From assembly GCA_028751875.1 (NCBI GenBank), contig CM054144.1, positions 18,073,799 through 18,137,798 on the forward strand: 64,000 bases of DNA. Direction: 5' to 3'. This stretch comes from Rapana venosa. Its lineage: Eukaryota > Mollusca > Gastropoda > Neogastropoda > Muricidae. How positions within the stretch are numbered: position 1 is the first letter of the stretch; every line of letters starts with the position of its first letter. The notes below the pieces were generated by a model. That model was not told the origin of the DNA, did no database searches, and saw only the letters and a program-made list of their open reading frames with translations. This document shows positions 12,266 through 25,300 of this stretch, in pieces. The translations under genes and the position numbers were made by a program.

Positions 12266-12469
12266 GTTCCACAGGGAACTACTACTGCGGCATGAAGGTG
12301 CTGTCCTGCCAGTGCTGCGAAGGGTCGTCATGCGGGCCAAACACACGCTGCAATTGTCCCCCCTGCCAGCAGCTGGACCAGGAGGAGGCAGCCCAGCTGG
12401 CGGAGGAGGAGTGGGAACCCAAACCCTCACAGCCCCTCATCGACTCCTGGACCTGGGGGGCCCAGCCAG
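12266..12469 (+). CDS. HERC2: HERC2 exon 1 (first visible): Cys-rich N-terminal segment
   Basis: Acceptor gtgcccag, donor g|gtgtgt. Opens with the last two bases of a codon, so at least one coding exon lies upstream. Begins with an eight-cysteine module: [16 protein letters not shown] then [12 protein letters not shown] overlapping at the fifth Cys. It ends [12 protein letters not shown], matching human SILDSWVWGKQP. The Cys module could bind zinc. I do not recall it in the canonical human protein. Confidence 0.85.
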
Positions 12470-14078
12470 GTGTGTACTGTAAGGGCGTGCTGGTACTGTG
12501 GGTGTTGGGGTTCAGTGTTGTTTAGGTTCCTAAACACACTCGCACACACATACACACCTTACATGATTTACTGTTTGTTTATGAAGTGACTTTAAATCAT
12601 ATCTAACGCTCTCAACGCGAAGAAGAAAAGAAAGAAAAGACACAAAGTCCAGCTTTGACCGGTACATGGCTGTTTCCAGATGCCTCTCAGCTGCGAGAAT
12701 GCCTGCAGTCAGTGCTGTGGGAGCACCAGAGTCTGTGCATCCACGCCTCCAGCTCCACCCTGTCTGCCACGCGCCTCCAGCAGAGGCTGGCTGTCCTGGA
12801 GCGCTACTTTATCGCCCTCTGTCGACAGACCCAGGCCGAGAGGAAGCCACCCTCCAAGAAACGCCAGGCCAACCAAAGCAACCTCAACAAACAGAAAAGG
12901 TGGGTAGGAGAACGTGTAAAAAGAGTGACGTGAACAGTGTCCAGACTCTGTCGATTAGAGGGGGGAAAATCTTGAAAGTGGTTGTATGATAATCATCACC
13001 ATTTGTCTTTGTACACGCTCCGTCTGTGTCTTTTCAGGCAGCCAGCCACTTGGAAGAAGTGAAACTGAATAGAGTGGGAAGTTTTCTTGTTTTCTTGTCT
13101 TTAGTGCTTCAACTATTGATGTTCATATACTTTGTTGTTGTTGTTGTATGTGCTGCTTCCCTTATTTTTTGTTTAAAAAAAAAACAACTAGCCACACGTA
13201 AGGTGCATCAATGAATTTTTAAAAAAGAAGTTTAGGAACAAGTACATTGATTGAAGTGGCAAAAACTGCTACTTTACCATGTTAAGAATAAGTCATATGA
13301 TTTTAAAAGCCACCAAGCTATATTTTTCAACCTTAGCTTTTAGCCCTCCACAAATAATAATGAGTTGTTTGATGGAAGAAAAATGTAGCAAATACCAAAT
13401 GAAAACAAACTAAGGCATTGTATAAAGATCAAATTTTTAAAAAAAGGAATGGAAGATTTCTTGATCCCCCTTTCACCTTTATGGAAGGCCACAGCACAAG
13501 ATCAGTAGCAGGAGCCAGTTGTGAGGGAAGGTAAACATTTTGTGGCTTTTAATCCTATGAGTATAAATCCAAACACGTCATTTAGAATTTTTTCTGTAAA
13601 AAAAAAGAAAAGACAGAAAGGGTAATGAGTCAAAACTAAAGGGGAAAAGATATCAAAGTAAATGAAAACTGATATCATAGAGGGGTGGTGGGGGGATGAA
13701 CGTTAATACAGAAGCTGCAGCAACAACAACAACAATCGTTAACTGTCTACCCGATACTGTTTTGACAGCTCGACCACCAAGCCAGCAGAGAAGGCCACCA
13801 TGGGTCTGGCCAGGGTGGGGTCCAGAGCTGCCCTCAGCTTTGCCTTCGCCTTTCTGCGCCGGGCGTGGAGGTCAGGGGAGGATGCTGACCTGTGCAGCGA
13901 ACTGCTGCAGGAGTCGCTGGATGCCCTGCAGTCCCTGCCTGAAGCCACTCTTTTCGACGAGGGCAGTGTGTCCTCTGTGTGGCTGGAGGTGGTGGAGAGG
14001 GCCACCAAGTTTCTGCACTCCGTTGTTGCTGGGTGAGTCGAACGTGTCTGGTTTTCGAGAAAAAGGATGAGTTTTGTA

Positions 14079-14144
<66 letters not shown>

Positions 14145-15749
14145 CATACTCCTATACACACATGGACATGTTTGCATGCCTACGTATGTGCCTGTGTGTT
14201 TTTCATGTATCCTTTTTTCTTTAAATATCTTTTCAAGCACGATCTTATTTTCTTCTTTCTTCTTTGTTTGTTTTCCCTTTAATGATATTGCGAGTTGGAG
14301 GGGCACTGCACAGATATTCACCAAATCCCTTATCTTAAGTGAGTTGTGTGCCAAAGCCTGGGTCTCTACATATAGTTATCCAGTCCACTCTGTAATGCTG
14401 TATGTCTGCTACTTTTTTCTATCTGCAATATAGTTGTGTTTTTGTTGTTGTTGGGTGGTGTTCCTTAGCTAGAGCTCCGAGGTCACTAATGGTGAGACCC
14501 ATGCACATGTACCGTCTCTCCCTACCTTTAGGTAGCCGCATTCTGACTTTGGGAATGGGGTATAAACATGACACCTGTGTGCATGCATTTATTGTTGAAA
14601 TTTTGTCAACTGTTCCTACCAGCACAAAATGGCCTACTCTTCCAAAACGTGGGACATGTTTTTAACATGTGCGCAAGATGTTCTGCTTGCATTTGCACAC
14701 AGGACCTCTATTTATAGTCTCATCTGAAAGACTTTGGCATTCAGTTCGATTTTTTTCGTCAAATTGGGAAGAAAGGGCAAGGCTGGGAATCGAACCCAGA
14801 ATTGTTAGTTAGGAGAATATCTTAACCACTCTGATACCTTCCTTCTTAGTTGTGTTTTATGTTTTATTAAAAGTGATGTCAGCAGATCTGTGCATGGACT
14901 CATACTATGAGACACTCTCTCTGTGTGACCTGCTGCAGGGACCTCAGTGGAAGTGCCAGTGCTCACAGCTCCAGCAAGATTCCCACACAGGACCAGCAGA
15001 TGGCGCTGTGTCTGCTGATGGAGTTGGCGGTGCAGAGGGGGTCACTGGGTCACATCCTGTCTGCCGTCCTCCTTCTCCTCAACCTCTGGAACAACAGGTC
15101 AGTGACTCTAGTCTGGCAGGGTGAGGTTGTAGGTTTTGTGGGGTAGTCATTGGGGGGTCAGAGTCAAAATTTATTTCCAGATAATACCTTGAATAAGCAA
15201 TACATTTGCTATGTGTTGTTTGTGTGCATGTTTATCTGTGTATGTGTGTGTGCATGTGTGTGTTTCTGTGCCTTTGTTTCTGTGCATATTTGTGCTTCTG
15301 TAGGTATCTGCGTGTGAGTGAGGGAGAAAGTAAACCAGGACAGTAACAAGTGAAGAGTGTTTGTTTTCGTAAGCCTAGAAAAGGTTGGATAAAAACGTGA
15401 GCATTCTGTGCAGTCTGTTGAAAAGCCGTGTCATTCTGATTGGCAGTCACCATCACTACGACAACCGGGTGAGCAGCAGCCTGTTGGCAGCCCCGCTGAT
15501 CCCCCTTCTGAGACGCTTCGAGAACATTCACAACTCTAAGTCACGATCTCACAAAATCTGCCCCCGATGGGACGAGGTCAGTAGGCTGATGAGGAAGCTC
15601 TGTTTTGGTATGTGTGTTTACATTTGTTCATGGTGTGAGCAAGGAGGAGTAGATGTGCATGTGTATGCTCATGCTTGCTTACAACACACACATGTTTGCA
15701 TGCATGTATATATATACACACACATACATACACGTACGCATGCACTCAA

Positions 15750-15806
<57 letters not shown>

Positions 15807-18800
15807 GATTATACATGAAACTGCATGTCTGCGTGGATAAAGAAACAATACATTGATGTACATGCATGCTAGCACTAATGCACTTAGCAATTTACCTACT
15901 ACATACATACATACATACCTACAACTACGACCCATGTACATGGAGAGTGGCTACATAAAGTGCAGAGTGAAAGACAGCTGAAGTAACATTGAGTTAGAGT
16001 GTTATAAGGTTAAGCTTGATTATTGACAGTGTCAGTATGAATTGTTGACTTGCAGACGCTGTTGGTGAGCCCCACACAGTGTTTTCTAAACTACCTGACC
16101 ATACCTGAAGATGAGACCACCCCTGTGGACCTGAGACAGAGTGCGGTGGTCATCATGTCACACCTGGATAGACTTTGCACCCCTTACTTGCCTCCCACCT
16201 CTGCACAAAAGGTGAGTTGGGGTTGTACACGGTATAATGGGAAAGGATCATTGGTGGTACAAACTTTCATGTTTGAGGTGTGTTGACCAAAAGCATTGGA
16301 GCATTTTGTTTTCTGTGTGCCTTGTCAGCTCTTAGCTACAGCTGCTGTTCTGTGGCCCAGTGGGAAGCTGAGGTGGTGATTTTGTCCTATGTCGTTTTCA
16401 GCCTCAGGATGTGACTTTCAGTCAGGCTTTGCTGATGAACTGTCATTGAACTCATTGTCATCAGGAAGAGGCATCATAGATAGCATCCTGGTAGATCAAC
16501 ATCAAGCACCACTAAAGTGATCAGCAGCAGTGCTGGGCCTCTTGTGGCTGGTAATCTGACAGCTGCTCCGTGTGGGCTTTTGGCCCAGAGCATGCAACAG
16601 AATGAGCCTTAGCATGACTGTATGTGGTGAAGTGGGAATGAGGGTGAGGTCTTAGTGGCAGAGATCCTATAGAATGGTAGGCTGCAAACAAAACCCGAAA
16701 AGATTTTAAAAATAAAAAAAAAGCACTGGAATGCCATAGAACATGAAGTGGTAAACAAAATTTTGAAAATAGAATGAAAAGAAAAATTGCAATGGGATGT
16801 CATAGATAGAGCATAAGGCAGCAAAAAACCCCAGACAAACAAACAAACAACAAAACCCCCAAGAAACAAATAAAAAATGTTTAAAAAAGGGAAGTGTCAT
16901 ATCTTCATGTAGCAAACCAAAACAAAAACCAAAAAACCCCACAAAAATAATGGGCAAGTGATGTGTGTTGCAGGGTGGAGGACCAACAATGACGCAGGAA
17001 GCTGTGGGCCTGGGCTGGCTGGGGTGGGCAGGGAGCACCAGTGCCTATGGGCCTCATCTCCTGGACATTTTCAATGACCTGGGAGGAATCCAGCAGGTGG
17101 GGTGTGCAGAAAGGTGCCTGCTGGTGCTCACCCGCTCTGGGAAAGTCTACTGCATGTTCTACAGCTCCGACACACAGGTCAGTGCCAGCAGTGACAACAT
17201 TTCAGTAAGTGACAGTTCTGTGTACATCTCTATCCTAGCTGTGTGCCCACATAAAAACCAGAACATGCTGCTGTCATCTGTAAAAGAAAAAAAAAGAAAT
17301 CTGAAATGAAGTGTGGATAATAAAGATCCTTCTAAGAAGTTGGTCATGAACAGGTGCTTTAGCTGTAGGTGAATATTCTCTTATTATTTGTCATTTTTTC
17401 ACAGAAATAATTTTTTTACCCAAACTTTTAATGTGATCAAAATGGATTATTCTTGTGACCATTGGCGATATGATGGTGGGTTGAGGAAAATCAGTATAGA
17501 AAAGCTATATGGCTGTGTTTCATGGAAATTGCAGCTGTGTAAAAAAACAATTTTGTATTGGTATAAGTTCTGTTATTCTTAAGTTTTGGTATGTTCATTA
17601 TCCTCATTTAAAAGAGTAATGTTAAAAATTGTGAAAATAAAACAAAAGGGAAAAGCCCTAGAGAGGTAGGCCTAAAACAAAGCAGCAAAGAAATGACTGA
17701 ACACACAGAAGCAGAAAGGCATGCCTTGTGACACCTGACTCCTGCTTGTGGTTTCAGTCTCCTCAGCTGGTGCTGGGGTTTGGGGACAAGGAGGTGGTGA
17801 AGGTGGCGGCTCACTGTGACGCCAAACACTACCTGGCCCTGACCAGCGACGGAGAGGTCTACTCCTGGGGCAACGGGGACGGGGGACGTCTGGGACATGG
17901 CGACAACATGTGGGTGCTGGTGGTGTTGTTACGGAGCTGTGGTGTCCTGAACACACTGCACGTTTTTCTTTGGGGGGCTGGTGTTACTAGAGACATAATG
18001 GTACACTCACACACATGCATGCATGCACACGCTCACTGGCAAATGCTCGCTTTTTCACACACACACACACACTCTTCTTCTTCTTCCTTTTTTGTCATGT
18101 TTCTCCCAGGGGAGGTTTGACATTGATGAGCCCTTTCCATCTCTCTCTGTTTTGAGCTTCCTCCTTATCTATGCCCCTTTCTCTAAGATCATCTGCACAC
18201 ACTGTCTAATATCACTTTTTAGTGGATAGATGTTAAAATAAAAACACACATGCATCACGCATACATGCACTCACTCACACACACACACATGTTGTGATAA
18301 AATGGACAGCTTGTTCAATCTTTCAAACTGAACCTCAAAGCAGCAGTTATGTATCAATCGCTCAGTTCTCCTGGTGCATTACACCTCTACCTCATAAAGC
18401 TGGTGTAGCGCAATCACAGTGCTCCACATGACTGTGAATGGAATGAAATGAAATTGGAGGATATTACTCATGGCTGCTTTTGTTTTTGCTGTTCAGTTTA
18501 AAAGGAGCAAGCTCTGATCATAATACTAGCCTTTGCACTGCACTCCCTCAAATAGCTACAGTAGTAAGACACAGTATGTTTTCCCTAATGACAAACACTA
18601 ATGTGTTTGTTGTGTACTTGATAGAAACAGTCTGAGCAGAAAGCAGGTAACACACATATCATCTGTAGCCTATCCCCAAAGACAGAATGCAGTTTCTTTA
18701 TGGTGGGCAAAACCGGTTGCAAATGCAAAATCTCACCATTGGTGAACCTCAGAGCTTTAGCTGAGGAACAAAAACAAAAAAATCTGTAGCCTGAAAAACT

Positions 18801-21787
18801 GCACAAGTCTGACCTAACTTTAAGGGACCTGTCAGTTTTTGAAAGTCGATGACAGTAAATATCTTTTCTTTATTTTAAATCTTATTGTTTGAACAGAGCA
18901 AGGGATGAGCCCACCCTGATCAACAAGCTGTCCAAAAAACACCCAGTGGTGCAGATTGCCGTGGGGAGCACCTACAGTGCCGCTGTCACCGTCAATGGGG
19001 AGCTGTTCACCTGGGGCCGTGGCAATTATGGCCGCCTCGGCCACGGCAACTCTGAGGACCACCTGGTGCCCACTGTGGTGGCGGGGTTGAGAGGTCACCG
19101 CGTGGTGGATGTGGCCTGTGGCAGCGGGGACGCTCAGACTGTGGCCGTCATTGACACTGGTCAGTTGTCGTGTTGCGTTCTAATGTTTGCTGAGGGTAGA
19201 GATTAGAGATTTATGTTTCTGTTCCAGTCTCCAAGAGAATAGTACTGTTATTTGTATAGATTTCTCTTAAGCTTTTGTATGTCTCTGTGTGCGTGCGTGT
19301 GGGGGGGGGGGGGGGGGGGTGGTTTTGTAGAGATTTTTTTTAGAAATAGAAATTTTGTGGATTGCAAATTTTTTTTACATTGCAAAATTTTCATTCTTTC
19401 TATTAAAAAAAAGCTAGTGCTTAGGGCAGTGTACATAAATATGTAATGCAGTGTGTTTACTGTGCTATCTATAGTATATCTATTATATGTATTTATTATT
19501 ATCAAATTTATGAAGCACTAGGGTTTTTTTGTTTCTTTTGTTTGGTTTAGTTTTGCTTTTGTACGCGTTGGTAGAAAGCGACCTTAGTTCTACCTCTCAA
19601 AAACTACTTCTGTTTCCGGAGTGTTTCTTATCAAACCTGTAATCATGCACTGTGTGTGACATGTACAAAGAAACCGACACATGTGTAGACTGTGAAGACA
19701 AACATTTACACTACGGACTGTTTTGTGGTGCAGGGGCTGTGTACAGCTGGGGAGATGGGGACTATGGGAAGCTGGGTCGTGGCGGCAGTGACGGCAGCAA
19801 AACCCCCAAGCTGATAGAGAAGCTGATGGGGCAGGACGTGGTGAAGGTGTACTGTGGCGCCCAGTTCTCTCTGGCTCTCACCAAGTCTGGACAACTCTTC
19901 AGCTGGTATGTGGGCGCCTTTCTTTTCCTTTTTATGAGTGTTAAGACTCTTTTAGATTTGAAGAAGAGAAGAAGTTTGTTTTCTTTTTGAAAATAGTTTT
20001 TGTGAAAGTGTATTCTTGTTATATTTAAACTATGATATTCAGCGTTCTTAGCTTTTCACCATTATGAAAGTGTGGTCAGTTATAATAGAGCTGCATTGTA
20101 ACAGTATAATGAACTGAAATACTGAACAGAATTATGTTGATTGAAAATCTGTAGCTTGGCATTAAAAGTGAAAACTATCAGCAGTTCAAAAGAAGATTAC
20201 CTCATGGGTTTTGTAGACAGAGAAAGGCTCAGAACACAGTTGTGACTGACTGACAAGAAGGCTCCGGTGTGCCATAAACTGTACCAATCTGCCCCCTTTT
20301 GTGGATCCTGTGGAACTCTCTCCTATAAAACAGTGCACAGCATTTTGTACAATACTCTTTTCTTGTGGTAACGTATTTTCATCCAACCATTGTCCAGGGG
20401 CAAAGGGGACAACTTTCGACTGGGTCACGGAACGGAGGACCACGTGCGACACCCCCGGCAGCTGGACGCCCTGAACGGGCGTCGCGTGGTGTCAGCAGCA
20501 GTGGGGGCCATGCACTGCCTGGCCATTACCGAGGAGGGGGAGGTGTACGGCTGGGGCAGGAACGAGCAGGGCCAGCTGGGCGAGCTGGGATCCACCAACG
20601 TGGCAGAGCCCACCCTCCTGCCTGCCATGGAGGGCAAGTTCATCGTGGGAGCTTCCTGTGGCCCTTCACAGGTAAGAAGGGGTGCTTGGATGGGGAAACC
20701 TAATCAACAGGCTTTCCTGCCTTGAGAAGACATCATAAGACAAAGTGAAGTGAGGTCAAATATGATGGGGAAAAAATGAAAGGTATAAGTTGATAGAAAA
20801 TAGAAAAATAATCTGTGCAAGATTTCTACTTTCCTCTCCAGAGTAAATGTGTACATTCATTGTGCAACACGCAAGGACACACACACACATACATGCATAC
20901 ACACACACACACACACACACCATACACACACACAACACACACACACACACACACAACAACACACACACACACAGAGGACAATAGGAAGACAGTGAGGTAG
21001 CTGGGAATACATACATGCACAGAGCAAATTCTGCAGATATTTTATTTTATTTTTTGTCTTTAAAGTTTTATGGGATTTTGCCCTGAAGTCAACATACTGC
21101 TGCCATCATAGCCAGGATAAAAAAAGCTGTGTTTGCAAAATCCACCTGCAAAAGTAAAGTGTATTGTGAATTTACATGTGAGATGTGAGCCATTGCAGAA
21201 GATAAATGCCTGTGCCCATAGAAGAAGCTGTGAGATTAGGCCAGTAGCAGAAAGAGTCCTAGGATACTCAACCAGTATTGTACTTTGTGGAGTGGTATCA
21301 GTATAGTTTACCTGTATGACTCCCCACAAGGTCACAGCTCATCCTAGTTCATCCAAAAGAACTGTCCTCCTCTTTATCAAAGAGCTAAGCCGATGATTGA
21401 AGTTGCTGCAGTCTGACTTAACTCACATGCTGACAACTTTCCTTGCAGACATACTATTTCTGCAGTCTGATTTACATTCTGACAACTTTCCTTGCAGACA
21501 TAATACTTCTGCAGTCTGATTTACATTCTGACAACTTTTCTTGCAGACGTTCTTCTGGTCATCCAGCACGCAGTGGACTGTGGGGTCTCGGATCCCGTTC
21601 ATTGTGGACGTCAGCCAGTGGACCCTGGAGCGGCTGGACGAGCTGCTGGCTGTGGTGTGTGAGGGGCTGGATGGACGCAGTGACCGGCCTCCTCCCCAGG
21701 ACAAAGAGTGCATGGCTGTGGCGGCCCTCAACCTCCTCAACCTGCAGGTCATTTGTAGTGTGTGTGTGTGTTTGGTAGAGAGGGGAG

Positions 21788-21851
<64 letters not shown>

Positions 21852-21887
21852 ACACATGAAATAGACTCAGTGACAGTGAGGGAATAA

Positions 21888-21919
<32 letters not shown>

Positions 21920-21977
21920 GTGAAATAGAGAGGGAGAGTATACATTTTTACATGCATCTACTCTTATATGAACCTCT

Positions 21978-22043
<66 letters not shown>

Positions 22044-25000
22044 CAACATCCATCAAAATCTAACCTACTCCAAACCCCAAACTGACCCGTCCTCCCTTTA
22101 CAGCTGCACGCAGCCATCTCCCAGATGGAGGAGGTGGACAGCCTGGGGCTGGGTCAGGGGTGTTCCCTGGTGAACAGCCTGAAGCAGCGCGTGGTGTCTC
22201 TGGCCAGCAACTGTGGGGTGATCAGCACGGTGCAGATGGCGGCACAGGCCACCCTGCAGAGCGGCTGGTCCATCCTGCTGCCCACAGCAGAGGAGAGAGC
22301 CAGAGCCCTGTCCACTCTGCTGGCCAATGGAGGTGAGTCTTCTGAGGTTGTGTTCAGGGCTTAAAGTTGTATGCATACAGTTATTTTGGCGTGTCTGTTC
22401 ATGTGTTTTTTTTAGTACCATTTGAAGTTGAGTGTTTGGTCTTTTATTTAGAAAGTCAGAGCATCTTCATATACTTTGATAGGTAGCAAAAGAAGTAAAA
22501 CAAATAACATTACAGATTTCTTTGATTAATCGTTTGATGGCAGCATATTTTAAAAAAAAGTGGAGAATCTGCCTTGCATTATGTTTAGGACTATGCAACA
22601 GTACTGAGAGAACTTTTATAACTATGTGATCATATTGTTCAGGATGCTGGTGTAATTTTCCTGACTATGTGCCTGTATTGTTCAGGAGGGCGTGAGGCGT
22701 CCGTGATGAGTTCAGGACAGCGGTTCATGACCGACCTGTTGGTCAGCAGTCTGATGGCTGATGGGGGTCTGGAGTCTTCCCTCAACATGGCTGTCAAGGC
22801 GGAGATCAAGGAACTGGAGGAGAAGAAGGTAGATATTCCCCTGTAGCATGTACCAGCAGTTATGTTGTGTTCATACTTCTTGTATTGTTTTCGAATGTCT
22901 CTGCAGATTTAAATTTTGTGTAACACTCAGTGATTGTTGGCTTTTTTTGTTTTTTTTCATGTGTTTGTACTTTGATTTTGACATTTGTCTTTTATTGTAA
23001 ATGACATGGCAGATATAGATAACATAGAACTACAGACAAGGTTTTTGTGAAGTCACAATTTTGTTGTCTCTCGGAATCTTTCTCTTTAAAAGATACCCAC
23101 ATAATTTTTTCTATGAGCATGGAACATTTCTGAACTGAACTACAGAAAGTGGTATTAGTGACAGTTTCCACATGCAGTGTGCAGCCTTTCTGAGAAATCT
23201 CAGAAATGCAGCTCTTTTCAGCTTGCGAAATGTCAAAAACTTCACTCTTGTATTCCTCATTGATATTTTTTATCTCCCATTGATAAACTTCTTTGCCTGT
23301 GACAGGAGAAAGAGGGAGATGCAGCAGAAGCGGACGAAGATGAAAGTGGCAAGATGAGTGAGGCGACCAATGACATCAAGTGTGACAGCGGTGTATCCTC
23401 AGCAAGGGAGAGCAGTCAGACAGAGGGACTGTCAGAGTGCCAGACCACCATCCCCCTCCTTCAGCTCATCCAACAACTGCTGAGGTCAGTCCTCCCTTCT
23501 GTTCTCTTGTGATGAGCCACAGTGCTGTACAGAAACGATGAATAGAGTTGGCTAATTTTTGCATTGCAACATGAATAGAGTTTGGCTTGATCAATTGTAC
23601 CTCTTGTATATTTGTATAAAAGGTATGCAGACTCACTTTGGGTTTGGGTTTTTTGGGGGGTTGTTTTTTTAAATCTTTAGTTACATGTTTGATGTAGAAG
23701 TGGAAATCGGTGAAGAGAAATCCTGCAGCAGGGGATCTTTTTCTGCACTCATTTTCTGAGCACCACTTGTTCTGTCTTTTGGGTATCAAACCTCTTTGGT
23801 CAGACATTTTTATTTTTGCCAATAATTGTTTTTGTATGAGTTTACACAGCTTGTTGAAAGATTTCCATGTTTTAAGCCCATGTTGCTCACTTTTATTTAT
23901 TTAAGAGAGAGAGAGAGATTATAGTGGTTCCATCTTCCATGTCTTGTTCTGACTGTCGGCACTTTTTCTTCAAAGAGGTAAGGAGGCAGTAACATGCTTC
24001 TAGATGTTTAAGCCACCTCCCCAACTCGCTGTTTTCCTACTTTATAATTTTTTGTTTATCATACTACCCTTTTTCCGTGCCTGTGATGAAGTCGTGTGGT
24101 TGGTGTTGACAGAAACTCCACCACCTACACCCTGGCCCAGCTGCAGGAGATAGCACGTGACAGTGGCGGCAAGTCCCCAGACGGAGAAGTGATGGAGATG
24201 TCCCCCTCCCTCCACCTCCTCCTCCAATTCCAGCGCCTCCTGGTGGCCCGCATCTTCTCCAAGGAGATGGCCGTTATGACCAAAAGTGCCGAAACCAAAG
24301 AAGAGGAGGACTTTGCCAAACCCACCTCAGAGATCGGTAATAGTCTTCTCTGCCAAGAAAAAGGTTTTGGTGGTTCTGAGTATTTTACTATTTGAAGGAG
24401 AGGTGGTAGTCTTGTTGGTTTTGTGTGTTATTTGATGTTGGAAAAAGGTTTTCATGTGCATATAGTATTTTTTTTTATTATTGATAGAAGTAGCTATCAT
24501 TGAAGGACTTTCCATACATAGACAAAAAATCATGAAGAAAAAAATAATGGATCTCTCTGAATTGTTGTGTTCTTGAAAGCATAAGAAATCTGTTCATTTT
24601 TCTTTGTAATCAATAACAGAAATTAAAGTAACATGTATTTATATTATTATAAATGATTTGTATTATTGGTATTATCAAAAATGAATTTATGTAAGTTATG
24701 GTTCCCCATAATGGCAATAGAATGTTCTTGATGTTTTCCCCAGTAAAAACTGAACAGCTAGTTGTAGAAAAATATTGCATGATGATAATCACACTCACCA
24801 ACAGGTATCCTATTTCCTGCTGTTCATCTGTGCATCATCATCATCATGATAACACTCACTGACCTATACCATGTTTTCAGTCAGTGTCGTTGTGTGTGGC
24901 AGGACTGGAGATGCAGGGAGCAGCCTCCGTGTTGCGGAAATACTGCGGCCTGATGTGCAGTCATGTCAACAAGGTTCTGTCGGCAGCTGTCAGTGTCGCC

Positions 25001-25201
25001 AGCATGGGCAGTCGTCACTTCTGTCAGGTGTCGCAGGTCATCTCCAGAGATGTTACAGGTCAGTGCTGATCACGCTTTGTCTTGTGGCGGGGAGTTAGTG
25101 ATTAAAGTGAGGACACTGTGTAGAGCATGCACACAGGTATACATGTACACACTCAATTATGCTTGTGTATTCACCCTTTACTGCTCCCCCCCCCACTACC
25201 A

Positions 25202-25300
<99 letters not shown>

